From Planctomycetaceae bacterium (GTDB taxonomy: Bacteria > Planctomycetota > Planctomycetia > Pirellulales > Thermoguttaceae), in the NCBI GenBank assembly GCA_015062085.1, contig SUVI01000003.1, positions 1-64,000 on the forward strand: DNA of 64,000 nt, read 5' to 3'. The notes beneath the pieces are model-generated. The model was not told the origin of the DNA. It saw only the letters and a program-made list of their open reading frames with translations, and did no database searches. Made by a program: the position numbers and the translations under genes. Positions 44,406 through 55,489 of this stretch are shown here, piece after piece; positions within the stretch are counted from its first letter, which is position 1, and each line of letters opens with the position of its first letter.

Positions 44406-45899
44406 TCAGGAGCTCTTTAGACCTCCGTTCCCCAAAGCCCGCCTCTTTAGAGACACAATGAACGTTCCGACAAATAAAATATTTCCCAGGATCGAAAACA
44501 AGATCAAGATCCAACCGGCAAACGACCGCGTCCCGCCGCCGCTCTTCCGTTCCGGCGTTTCTCCTGTTTGCACATCCTGCACAGTTCCATCCTTTTTCCT
44601 CTCCGGCACTTTCGATTTCCTAAAATCTTCGCCACAGCCAGAATCTCCCCTTTCCCGCAAACGTTTCCGTGTGCGCGGACACGCACGATCCTGAGGATGC
44701 GGCAAACGCAGCTGCGGAGTTTTGCTCCACTTTCGCGACCCCGCCAGCACACTTCCCGTCCGATCCGTACTCCCCGTCCGATCCGTACTCCCCGTCCGAT
44801 CCGTACTCCCCGTCCGATCCGTACTCCCCGTCCGGTCTCTGAATTTCCGCGGTCTGTCGACTGGCCGTTCCTGCCGATCCTGCCCAGTACTCAAATTTCC
44901 CGTTCCCGCGGCCTGCGGAACATTTTTTCCAGACGGCATCTTTCGAGACTCCCGAAATTCCGCTTCCTCTGCTGCATCCTGTCCAGCCCCAGCCTGCTTT
45001 TCCGGCCATTCTTCTGCATTTGGACTTTCTTCTGCATTTGGACTTTCTTCTGCATCCTGCCTCCGATCATCACGCAGCCGCGGAACACCTCCATTTTCAC
45101 GCATTTCCGGCACATGGATCCCCAGCGGTTCGGAAAGATCTTCCCGAAAGACCGTCTCAAAGACCTTAAGGATCTGTCCGCTCCAGGTACCATACATGAA
45201 ATGCCCGTCAGTTCCCCAAAGCACCCCTGCGATAGAACCATCCAGTTTCATCATCGGAGCTCCGGAATCTCCGGGACGTGCTTTTCCAGTCAAAACGAGA
45301 GTCTGCGCTGACATTCGCGGCTCGATCCTGCAGTAGCCGCGAACAGTGCTTAGCATCCAGAGTGTCCTGCCGTCAGATCCGTACCCGCAAGAGCGAATAA
45401 ATTCACCCGGAGAGGGAGCTGACTCCGTCAAATGCAGCGGACGCGGAAAAGAAAAAGACCCTGTCCCGGAACCCATTTGAAGAAGGGCAACGTCCCACGT
45501 CCTGTTGATGGCCTGGATCTGAACGTCGAGAGCCGGCTGATTGGGGAAAAATACGGAAATCCGGAGTGGACGATCCGTTTCAAAAAGGTGCGCACATGTC
45601 AGAACTGCACACCGTTTTTGAGAAACCTGGATCCAGGCTCCCGTTCCGTAATTTCGCGTTTTGGCATTCTCGACCAAAATTCGGACCACCGATGGATGAG
45701 ACGCGGCGAATTCCGTACGAAACTCAGAAGAAACCGCGGTCCCAAAAGACTCGGAATTCACACCGGGCACAGCATACCGACCTGCAAAAGGCACCGTACA
45801 CTGCCCTCCGGGACAGGAAAAAGAAAAGAGAAAAACTGGCGCCGCCAACACCACGGCACACACTAAACCAGATCGGACCCCAAAAATCAACTTACGCAT
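44406..45899 (-). CDS. Trypsin-like serine protease with C-terminal membrane anchor
   Basis: 497 residues from the ATG at 45899. Signal segment residues 3-28. Protease domain with catalytic triad His104 (LTCAHLF), Asp136 (TWDVALL) and Ser212 (RPGDSGAP), the S1/HtrA pattern. A long linker follows, rich in Arg/Glu/Lys, including five 18-bp tandem repeats coding DRTGST (44752-44830). A hydrophobic segment near the C-terminus (WILILFSILGNILFVGTFIV) suggests a second membrane contact. It sits ahead of ParB in the same direction. Whether it belongs to the phage unit or is a host gene is unclear. Confidence 0.75.
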   Translation of the reverse strand: MRKLIFGVRSGLVCAVVLAAPVFLFSFSCPGGQCTVPFAGRYAVPGVNSESFGTAVSSEFRTEFAASHPSVVRILVENAKTRNYGTGAWIQVSQKRCAVLTCAHLFETDRPLRISVFFPNQPALDVQIQAINRTWDVALLQMGSGTGSFSFPRPLHLTESAPSPGEFIRSCGYGSDGRTLWMLSTVRGYCRIEPRMSAQTLVLTGKARPGDSGAPMMKLDGSIAGVLWGTDGHFMYGTWSGQILKVFETVFREDLSEPLGIHVPEMRENGGVPRLRDDRRQDAEESPNAEESPNAEEWPEKQAGAGQDAAEEAEFRESRKMPSGKNVPQAAGTGNLSTGQDRQERPVDRPRKFRDRTGSTDRTGSTDRTGSTDRTGSTDRTGSVLAGSRKWSKTPQLRLPHPQDRACPRTRKRLRERGDSGCGEDFRKSKVPERKKDGTVQDVQTGETPERKSGGGTRSFAGWILILFSILGNILFVGTFIVSLKRRALGNGGLKSS

Positions 45900-45991
45900 A
45901 ACGTTTCTTTCACTCCCCAAAAATATCAAAAAATCTCCTTTTTCAGACGGGCCAAGCGTCCGAAAGTTCCAGCATCCCGAAACTCTGCGGG

Positions 45992-46483
45992 TCAGTGCGG
46001 AAAACAGCGCGCTTCCCAGTTTTCATCTTCAAGACTCTTACGCTGCGCGAGGATCTTTTCACGCCGGATCTTCTCGTAGCGCTTTTGACATTCTGGATCC
46101 AGGTGCACTCCCAACCCCCAATTCAGATCCGCGAGTTCCTTGGGCGTCAGAGAGAGCGGACTGGTTTCTGCCTGTGTCTCCTCCTGCCGCAGACTTTCTT
46201 TTCTCGAAGACCGAACTCCTCGTTTTTCCGGTTTCATTTCCGGTTTCATTTCCGGTTTCATTTCCGGTTTCATTTCCGGTTTCATTTCCGGCAGTGAGGA
46301 AAAGATGTCCGTGCCGTTCAGGGGCATTTCGCCTGAAAAGACCGTACACTGTACAGGATCTAACGAAATGCTGGAGGTCCCTGAAACGGCACGGGGAGAA
46401 AGTACGTTTTCTTCCAACGCACAGAAAGAGGTACAACAGGAAGAAGTACAGGAAACGGACTCTGACCTAATGACCGATTTCAT
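45992..46483 (-). CDS. Hypothetical protein with EMKP repeats, first gene of the cluster
   Basis: 163 residues from the ATG at 46483 (GAGGAGTTTTTT upstream). It contains a cysteine-rich start (SCTSSCCTSFC), a tandem PEMK repeat encoded by 12-bp units (46230-46290) and a C-terminal helical stretch ECQKRYEKIRREKILAQRK. It has no family match and could be a regulator or structural factor. It lies between the leader/terminator upstream and the protease gene. Confidence 0.55.
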   Translation of the reverse strand: MKSVIRSESVSCTSSCCTSFCALEENVLSPRAVSGTSSISLDPVQCTVFSGEMPLNGTDIFSSLPEMKPEMKPEMKPEMKPEMKPEKRGVRSSRKESLRQEETQAETSPLSLTPKELADLNWGLGVHLDPECQKRYEKIRREKILAQRKSLEDENWEARCFPH

Positions 46484-46642
46484 AAAAAACTCCTCGCAAA
46501 AGCAAACCAGCTTCCAATTCCCGCTTGACCTAAATTCCAAGCACCTCTGGAGCGATGGAGCTGCTTTTCCAAAAAAAGTCCAACGCAAACCTTAAAATTT
46601 CCGATTCCCGAAACGAAGATCCATCAAGATGCAGGTACAAAA

Positions 46643-46697
46643 CAGGCTCAAAACAGGCTCAAAACAGGCTCAAAACAGGCTCAAAACAGGCACAAAA
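46643..46697 (+). repeat. 11-bp tandem repeat, 5 units
   Basis: CAGGCTCAAAA four times, then CAGGCACAAAA, directly next to the terminator hairpin. Confidence 0.9.
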
Positions 46698-46743
46698 AAA
46701 GCCCAACACAGAGTCTGGCAAAAACCAGTTCCTGAGTTGGGCT
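46694..46743 (-). terminator. Leader terminator/attenuator upstream of the phage-derived operon
   Basis: On the minus strand AGCCCAAC (46743-46736) pairs with GTTGGGCT (46707-46700), with an inner CTGG/CCAG helix, followed by seven T. Confidence 0.75.
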
Positions 46744-46946
46744 TCGCTTCGTACCGGACACGCCGGCCTTTTGAATACCGCATTTCCTTTTGGAGAGATC
46801 CGCAAGGAAACCAAATAAAATTTTGATGGAAATGCTTCACTGAAACGGAAACCGCTGCGTTTTTCGTCATGCGGCCCGCGTCCGAAAAAATTCGGGAAGC
46901 TGGGAGAAACATGAGCCTTAAAGTTTACTCATTTCCCCCAATCGAT
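46744..46946 (-). other. Untranslated leader or small RNA of ~200-250 nt
   Basis: The stretch between the promoter at 46953-46980 and the terminator. It holds no convincing gene: a frame starting MTKNAAVSVSVKHFHQ runs through the terminator. It could be a free small RNA or an attenuating leader for the cluster. Confidence 0.45.
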
Positions 46947-46952
46947 GCCTCC

Positions 46953-46980
46953 ATTATACTCGAAATTCCCATTTTGTCAA
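46953..46980 (-). promoter_or_regulatory. Consensus sigma70 promoter reading into the phage-derived cluster
   Basis: On the minus strand TTGACA (46975-46980), a 16-base spacer and TATAAT (46953-46958), both exact consensus hexamers. Confidence 0.75.
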
Positions 46981-47241
46981 GGAAAAAATTTTCAAAAAGA
47001 CGTTCAAAAACGCGCATCCTCCGTAAAATCACGGGTAAAAAATTTCAAAAAAATTTCTCAAAATGAACACTTTTTCATCATCCCCCCCTTGCGAAAATTT
47101 TCAAAAAGTAGAAAATAGAGACGTTTTTAGGCTTTTTGAGGTCAGGCTTTTGAGGCCGTTCCAGGTCCCCTGATCGCTGCACGTTACGAAATACGAAATA
47201 CGAAATTCGCCGTCACTCAATGAGATCCGGGAGGCAGAAAC

Positions 47242-48354
47242 ATGAGATCACTTCTTCACCTGACCCTTTCAGAACTTGAGTCGTGGCTCGCATCGCAAAA
47301 TCAGCCCAAATTTCGCGCAAAGCAGATCCGAAAATGGCTCTTCACGCCGGGAGTCACGCAGTTTGAGCAGATGACGAACCTTCCGAAACCGCTTCGTGAA
47401 GCTCTTTCGCAAGAATTTACGCTTCGTACGATGCACCCGGCTGCGATCCTAGGCACGGAGTCCGACCCGGCAGAGAAATTTCTTCTGGAGCTAGAGGATG
47501 GAAACCGGATCGAAGCGGTGATCCTGCACAATGAGCAGGGGCAGCATTCCCTGTGCGCAAGCACTCAGATCGGCTGCGCGATGCGGTGCGCGTTCTGTGC
47601 GAGCGGACTGGACGGCGTGGTACGAAATCTGACGTCCGGCGAGATCCTTGAACAGTTTCTTTTTGCCGCAGACATTCTGGCTTCACGAGATCAGCGTCTT
47701 TCGCATGCCGTCATCATGGGGATGGGGGAACCGACGGCAAATCTTGACGCTCTGCTCGATGCGCTTTCTTCCGTAACCTCTGAAGACGGCCTCGGGATCG
47801 GAGCGCGCAAGATCACGATCTCGACCGTTGGAGTGCCCGCCGGGATCCAGCGTCTTGCGAAAATGGACCATCCGTACCATTTGGCAATCTCCCTCCACGC
47901 ACCGAATGACGAACTTCGTACTCGGATCATGCCAAGCAACCGCGGCACCGGAGTATCGGCGATCCTTCGCGCAGCGGACGACTACTTCGAGCAAACCGGA
48001 CGGCGGGTCACGTACGAATACATACTCCTAGCCGGTGTGAACGACTCTCCGGAAAACGCGCGTGAGCTTGCCGGCCGACTGCGCGGCAGAAACGCACTCG
48101 TGAATCTCATTCCGTACAATCCGGTCGACGAACTCCCATTTCAGACCCCTTCCCGAGACCGGGTCCGGCAATTCGCGCAGATCTTGGAATCGCACGGGAT
48201 CCAGATCGCTCTTCGGCATAGAAAAGGTGAAAAGATCAACGCAGCCTGCGGTCAGCTTCGCCGAAGCAGAAAAGAAAGCAGCCCCTCACAAAACGACATT
48301 TTGCAACCTTTCTCAGAGACCGTTCATGGAAAGGTCTGCCGCCGCCCAAAATAG
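47242..48354 (+). CDS. rlmN: 23S rRNA adenine-C2 methyltransferase
   Basis: 370 residues. GGGAGG precedes the ATG. The radical SAM cluster motif is CAMRCAFC (Cys112, Cys116, Cys119). SAM-binding and substrate residues are in VIMGMGEP and ISTVGVP. The C-terminal acceptor Cys is in NAACGQL. It methylates A2503 of 23S rRNA and usually A37 of some tRNAs, using a second Cys. It lies immediately outside the phage-derived cluster and precedes a thioesterase by 23 bases. Confidence 0.93.
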   Translation: MRSLLHLTLSELESWLASQNQPKFRAKQIRKWLFTPGVTQFEQMTNLPKPLREALSQEFTLRTMHPAAILGTESDPAEKFLLELEDGNRIEAVILHNEQGQHSLCASTQIGCAMRCAFCASGLDGVVRNLTSGEILEQFLFAADILASRDQRLSHAVIMGMGEPTANLDALLDALSSVTSEDGLGIGARKITISTVGVPAGIQRLAKMDHPYHLAISLHAPNDELRTRIMPSNRGTGVSAILRAADDYFEQTGRRVTYEYILLAGVNDSPENARELAGRLRGRNALVNLIPYNPVDELPFQTPSRDRVRQFAQILESHGIQIALRHRKGEKINAACGQLRRSRKESSPSQNDILQPFSETVHGKVCRRPK

Positions 48355-48377
48355 ACTCAAGAGAAAGGAAAAAATTC

Positions 48378-48830
48378 ATGTTCATTCCAGTTCACACAGA
48401 AGAATTTCAAATCGGGCCGGAGTATCTTGACTCGATGCACCACGTCAACAATACCTGGCACGTGCACTGGATGCAGCAGGTCGCGGTCAACCATTCCGCC
48501 ATTCTCGGCTGGGATGAGGCACGATACATTTCCCGCGGTTTTGCGTGGTTCGTCCGTCAGCACACGATCAACTATCTCCAGCAGATCTTCGCAGGCGACA
48601 CGATCCTCATCGACACGTGGGTCAGCCAAATGCGGCACGTGACGAGCATCCGCCAGTACCGTTTTCGCCGCAAATCCGACGGAGCAGTCGTCGCAACAGC
48701 CCAAACACGCTGGGGACTCGTCGATCTGAAAACTGGAAAACCGCACAAAGTCCCAGAGGATCTGATGAAGTGCTTCATCGAACTTGGCGCCCTGCTGCCG
48801 GAAGAATTCCAGAAGCTCAGTAATTCATGA
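48378..48830 (+). CDS. Hot-dog-fold acyl-CoA thioesterase (YbgC/FadM type)
   Basis: 150 residues, family size. AAAGGA lies eight bases before the ATG. The fold is a single hot dog: YLDSMHHVNNTWHVHWMQQVAVNH (His/Asn active-site box), FAGDTILIDTWVSQMRHVT and VVATAQTRWGLVDLKTGKP. It should hydrolyse short or aryl acyl-CoA in the cytosol; the substrate is unknown. Probably co-transcribed with rlmN. Confidence 0.85.
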   Translation: MFIPVHTEEFQIGPEYLDSMHHVNNTWHVHWMQQVAVNHSAILGWDEARYISRGFAWFVRQHTINYLQQIFAGDTILIDTWVSQMRHVTSIRQYRFRRKSDGAVVATAQTRWGLVDLKTGKPHKVPEDLMKCFIELGALLPEEFQKLSNS

Positions 48831-48865
48831 CTATCGGCAAGTCCCAAAGAATCAGATACCCAAAA

Positions 48866-48893
48866 AAGCCGCCCCTTCATCAAGGACGGCTTT
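48866..48893. terminator. Bidirectional terminator between thioesterase and H1-like genes
   Basis: AAAGCCGCCCCTT and AAGGACGGCTTT form the stem, with A-rich and T-rich flanks. Confidence 0.7.
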
Positions 48894-48925
48894 CATCAGA
48901 ATAAACAGACGCGCGGTCAATAAAA

Positions 48926-49531
48926 TCAGGCTTTTTTGGCCGGAGCTTTTTTGGCGGCTTTTTTAGCCGGGGCTTTTTCTTCAGCAGCCTTCTTGCACGC
49001 TTTTTTGCAAACTTTTTTGGCCGGAGCTTTTTCATCGGCGGCGTCTTTTTCAGCGCACTTGCACGTTTTCTTGGTGCACTTCTTCGCCGGAGCTTTTTCA
49101 TCGGCGGCGGCTTTTTCAGCGCCTTTGCCCGCTTTCTTGGTGCACTTCTTCGCCGGAGCTTTTTCATCGGCGGCGGCTTTTTCAGCGCACTTGCACGTTT
49201 TCTTGGTGCACTTCTTCGCCGGAGCTTTTTCATCGGCGGCGGCTTTTTCAGCGCACTTGCACGTTTTCTTGGTGCACTTCTTCGCCGGAGCTTTTTCATC
49301 AGCTGCGGCTTTTTCAGCGCATTTGCACGCTTTTTTGCAGCATTTCTTCGCCGGGGCTTTTTCTTCTACAGCAGCTTCAGCTTTTTTGCAGCATTTCTTC
49401 GCCGGAGCTTTTTCTTCTACTGCCGCTTCCGCTTTTTTGCACGCTTTTTTGCACGCTTTCTTCGCCGGAGCTTTTGCTGCCGCAGCCGGAGCCGCCTTCT
49501 TCACTTCTTTTTCTTCCTTCGCTTTAGCCAC
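48926..49531 (-). CDS. Cysteine-rich histone H1-like Lys/Ala repeat protein
   Basis: About 201 residues. The start chosen is the GTG at 49531, since GGAGGAAATT lies immediately ahead; an ATG 12 bases upstream sits on the binding site itself. Low-complexity throughout: KAPAKK blocks and ~20-residue repeats of the type EKAPAKKCTKKTCKCAEKAAAD. Cys recur in CxxxCxC and CC patterns. The 60-bp DNA unit repeats about five times. Family knowledge: Lys/Ala-rich H1-like proteins compact DNA in several bacterial groups; abundant Cys is not usual and may bind metal. No folded domain is seen. Confidence 0.75.
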   Translation of the reverse strand: MAKAKEEKEVKKAAPAAAAKAPAKKACKKACKKAEAAVEEKAPAKKCCKKAEAAVEEKAPAKKCCKKACKCAEKAAADEKAPAKKCTKKTCKCAEKAAADEKAPAKKCTKKTCKCAEKAAADEKAPAKKCTKKAGKGAEKAAADEKAPAKKCTKKTCKCAEKDAADEKAPAKKVCKKACKKAAEEKAPAKKAAKKAPAKKA

Positions 49532-49869
49532 AATTTCCTCCATTCAGGATTCTGGACACGCCGGCAAAATCGACCATCGATTTTTCTGACAAACGAGGAA
49601 CCCTCTGGCTGTCCGTTTTTCGACCGCACGTCCCTTTGACTCGATTTCCTTCTGAGCATCTTGCGGAGATCTCCGAATCGGAAATTTCCTCATTCTCCGT
49701 ACTGAAAATCAAACAGATCCGCTCAAGATCTCAGCACTGGCTCATCTTAACTATTTTATTTTATCGGAATTTCACTAGAAATGAGTCGGTTTTTTTCACT
49801 AATTTTTTGAAATTTCCTCAAAAAATCCCTCTTTTTTTACAAATTTACGCATTCTGTCTCTCACATCCG

Positions 49870-49898
49870 TTGATTCTTTGGAAATTTCGTGCTATACT
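49870..49898 (+). promoter_or_regulatory. Sigma70-like promoter of the radical SAM gene
   Basis: TTGATT (49870-49875), a 17-base spacer and TATACT (49893-49898). The rest of the 49532-49997 gap is AT-rich with TTTCCTTTTATTTCC simple repeats and no other supported feature. Confidence 0.6.
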
Positions 49899-49997
49899 GG
49901 ACCATCTAAAAGTCCATTCCTTTCCATTTTACCACATTTCATTTCCTTTTACTTCCTTTTATTTCCTTTCAAGGACTTCCTCAAGTCCCAATTTTTC

Positions 49998-50984
49998 ATG
50001 AGAATCCGAAAACGAAAATACGGTCCCGGCGTTCCGCCGCCGCAGGAACGCAAACCATTTCGCGACGTAAGCCGTTTTTTAAAAGAGACCTTCGGCGCCA
50101 AATCCTACAAAATCTGCGTCGACGGCGGATTTACCTGCCCCAATCGTGACGGAACGTGCGGTGTCGGCGGCTGCATTTTCTGCGGCGAACGCGGTTCCGG
50201 CGAATTCATTACCGAGACAGAGATCCGCGATCAGATACGCACCGCGATGGAAAAGGCGAAGATCAAGCACCGTGCTGAAAAATTCATCGTCTACTTCCAG
50301 AATTTCACGAACACCTACGCCCCCGTCGACGTTCTGCGTGCCAAATATGACTCTGCGCTGGCAGATGGTGATGAACGGATCGTCGGATTGGCGGTCGGAA
50401 CGCGTGCGGACTGCATTTCGGAAGAGATCGCGGACCTGCTTGCCGAGTACGCGCAAAAATACTATGTGCAGGTCGAAATCGGGCTCCAGACCTCCGATGA
50501 TGAAACTGCCCGCAGGATCAATCGGGGATACCCTGCGGCACGATTCACTGAAGCCGTCGGGCTCCTCCGCAGCCGCGGTCTGAATATCGTGACACACATT
50601 CTTCCCGGTTTGCCCGGAGAAACGAAAGAGCACCTGATCCGAACCGTGGACTTTCTCAATCAGCACGACATTCAGGGGATCAAGATACACTCTCTCTACG
50701 TTCTAGCGGGAACTCGTCTTGCGGAACTTTACCGGACCGGCGAGTTTGAGCCGATCACCATGGCGGAGTACATCGACTGGGCGATCTATGTCCTGCGCCG
50801 CATCTCTCCATCGCTGGTGATCCACCGTCTTTCCGGAGACTGTGCCCGCGATATGCTGGTTGCGCCGGAGTGGATCCTGAAGAAAAAAGAGATCCATGAC
50901 CAGATCATCGGCACGATGGAAGCAAACGGATGGAAACAGGGAGATCTTTACCCCGGAACGGCTTGCGGCCCGCAAGGTCCGTAA
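49998..50984 (+). CDS. Radical SAM protein, TIGR01212/YhcC family
   Basis: 328 residues from the ATG at 49998, chosen because upstream residues are low-complexity. SAM cluster: CVDGGFTCPNRDGTCGVGGCIFC, with the family's wide spacing. Other blocks: YFQNFTNTYAP, VGTRADCISEEI, VEIGLQTSDDETARRINRGY and HILPGLPGETKEH. Family knowledge: YhcC-like proteins have no firmly established reaction. It stands alone between its promoter and a terminator. Confidence 0.85.
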   Translation: MRIRKRKYGPGVPPPQERKPFRDVSRFLKETFGAKSYKICVDGGFTCPNRDGTCGVGGCIFCGERGSGEFITETEIRDQIRTAMEKAKIKHRAEKFIVYFQNFTNTYAPVDVLRAKYDSALADGDERIVGLAVGTRADCISEEIADLLAEYAQKYYVQVEIGLQTSDDETARRINRGYPAARFTEAVGLLRSRGLNIVTHILPGLPGETKEHLIRTVDFLNQHDIQGIKIHSLYVLAGTRLAELYRTGEFEPITMAEYIDWAIYVLRRISPSLVIHRLSGDCARDMLVAPEWILKKKEIHDQIIGTMEANGWKQGDLYPGTACGPQGP

Positions 50985-51029
50985 CCAAAGAACTCACCGC
51001 CCCAAACTTGAAAGAGATCGAGCGAAACT

Positions 51030-51070
51030 GAAAAAACGGCCTCCCGAACTTTGCGGAATGCCGTTTTCTT
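51030..51070 (+). terminator. Terminator of the radical SAM gene
   Basis: GAAAAAACGGC (51030-51040) and GCCGTTTTCTT (51060-51070) form the stem and tail. Symmetry suggests it can also serve the convergent peptidase gene. Confidence 0.65.
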
Positions 51071-51109
51071 TTAACTCTTTTTCCGACCGGTCTTTTTCCG
51101 AACACAGGC

Positions 51110-52075
51110 CTACGGATGGGCAGCCGGCGGCGTTGTCTGCGGTGACGGCGGGTTTACGTGCGTCGTGTTCCACTGGACCAAATTGGGCTGGGGACGCACT
51201 TTGGATTCCGGCACGACCTGAACAGAATCACGAAAGACTTCCCCGTGGACCAATTCCCCTCCAGCGTTTCCGGCAAGGTCAGCCGAAACGATCACTTCAC
51301 CTTCTCCCGGAATCAGATTCGTTCCCTGGAATTCCGGCGTTCCGTCCTGTACCCAGCCGACCCAGTCGTTCTGAAGATTTCTGAGACTCTCGTACCCATA
51401 GAATTCATAAACGAGCGTATTCCAGCTGTCCTCGCGGCAAAGACACGCTTCAATGAAACTGATATAGTAGCGCGGTCCACGCTGCCGAATGAGGAACTCG
51501 GCGAGTGAGTAGCCGTGCGCATAAAGGGGAAGCGGATCTTCCGGATACTCTTCCATGTCAAACAGCTGATCAAGCGGAATGCCGCGGCGCGTCCGAAGCG
51601 CACGGTAGAGCTGCTGACGATACTTCGCCCTCTCCGATTCATGCTCTACGAACGTCGCAGCTCCCTCGTCCGCCCACCTTGGAAGCGGCGTCCGAAAATG
51701 GCTCGCGAGGATCGTATGGGTGATCTCATGGGGAAGTACCGAATCGTAGATGCGCTCACGAGACCCCTGGACCGTCATGTTCCAGTCGTAGACCTCTCCG
51801 TTTTTGAAAGTAAATGTCGTCGAACCTCCGGCAGAAACATTTCCGATCTGGATCTTGATCCTGCATTTTTTATACCAGGAAGGCAGTTCCTTTCCAAGCC
51901 AGAAATCTGCAAGACGGCTGCGAAGTTCCTCTGCCCTGTTCGCCATGACCTCAGCAACTCGCGGATCATCCGCCGTCACCGTAAAATTCCGTGTACTGAA
52001 GACTGCCGAAAGAGCAGTTTCATTCAGAAAGAGAAGTAAAAAAAACAGTGTCTGGAAAAATACGATTCGCTTCAT
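51110..52075 (-). CDS. Secreted peptidase MA-like gluzincin
   Basis: 321 residues. Signal peptide (FFQTLFFLLLFLNETALSA). The zinc motif is HEITH (116-120) with a third ligand Glu likely in RWADEGAAT (~137), the pattern of peptidase MA-type domains. The N-terminal part resembles the accessory region of such proteins. A Pro-rich tail ends the chain. It probably acts outside the cytoplasm. Substrate unknown. Convergent with the radical SAM gene. Confidence 0.78.
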   Translation of the reverse strand: MKRIVFFQTLFFLLLFLNETALSAVFSTRNFTVTADDPRVAEVMANRAEELRSRLADFWLGKELPSWYKKCRIKIQIGNVSAGGSTTFTFKNGEVYDWNMTVQGSRERIYDSVLPHEITHTILASHFRTPLPRWADEGAATFVEHESERAKYRQQLYRALRTRRGIPLDQLFDMEEYPEDPLPLYAHGYSLAEFLIRQRGPRYYISFIEACLCREDSWNTLVYEFYGYESLRNLQNDWVGWVQDGTPEFQGTNLIPGEGEVIVSADLAGNAGGELVHGEVFRDSVQVVPESKVRPQPNLVQWNTTHVNPPSPQTTPPAAHP

Positions 52076-52765
52076 CCAAAATTCCTTTTTCAGATTTTAA
52101 GATGGCTGCGGGAAAATAAACGGTACCTCATCGGAAATTCGGTCTGTTCGCGTCCCTGCATAAAACTAAATTTCCGAAAACATACTCTTATTTTAACTCA
52201 AAATCTGGAGATTGCCAACCCCCTACTATCAAAAAAATCCTAAAATTCGCTAAATTTTACAAAAAATTTTCTTTTTCTTCTTCGTCTCTCTGAAAATCAG
52301 GAAAATCTTTTTCCAGGATAGAAAGATCACTCTCTTGAATGGATCCAAAATCGAGCTTCATCTTTTCCACTTGTATTCTGAAAATGACGCTTCTCTCCCC
52401 GTTTTTCTTCCTGCTTCGACCCTCCTTCCGTCCCCCAAGATCATGCAGCATTCTCTCAGATCTCTCGGCAGAGAAAAGCGTAAAGAGAGAGAGTAACCGT
52501 TCCAAAACACACATACCAACAAACAGAAATCAGAGTATCATGAATATGCGGAATTTTCTCTATATTCTTTCGATTTCTTTTAAAAATATTGTCGAGGGGG
52601 GGGTTTTCGCTTTTCGCAGGTCGAGTATAATAGATTGTGTTGAAAGGCGGGGATGCGGCGTTTCTGGGCTGTCATTTCGTTTGAGATCTCATTTGTTTTG
52701 GTCAGATGCAGAAATCCAGTTTGGATCCGACTTGCCCCCGTTCACCATCTTAGGAGAAATTAACC
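52076..52765. other. Long intergenic region upstream of clpC
   Basis: 690 bases. A short minus-strand frame (52257-52514) has no binding site or recognisable domain and is not called. The region contains a G8 tract (52596-52603) and a TATAAT (52626-52631) before clpC. No RNA motif is recognised. Confidence 0.4.
52626..52631 (+). promoter_or_regulatory. Candidate -10 of the clpC promoter
   Basis: TATAAT at 52626-52631 lies 140 bases before clpC. The -35 is weak (about GTTTTC at 52603-52608) and falls just after a G8 run, so an activator or a non-standard upstream element may be needed. Confidence 0.4.
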
Positions 52766-55357
<2,592 letters not shown>

Positions 55358-55411
55358 GAACTCCTTCGGCGGTATCCTTTGTTGCAGAAACGTCATTTAA
55401 CGTCATAGACC

Positions 55412-55440
55412 AAAGCCTCCTCATTGGGGGAGGCTTTCTG
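55412..55440 (+). terminator. Terminator of clpC
   Basis: AAAGCCTCC (55412-55420) and GGAGGCTTT (55429-55437), followed by CTG rather than a long T-run, so it may be leaky. Confidence 0.6.
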
Positions 55441-55489
55441 TATCGCAAACCTGAAAGTTTCTCTTTTTCAAACAGGGCATCATGACATC

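Noticed and set aside
46670..46912. 80-codon minus-strand frame in the cluster leader
   Set aside because: It runs through a strong terminator and ends in the 11-bp repeats; a non-coding leader explains the region better.
52257..52514. 85-codon minus-strand frame upstream of clpC
   Set aside because: No ribosome binding site, domain or neighbour support.
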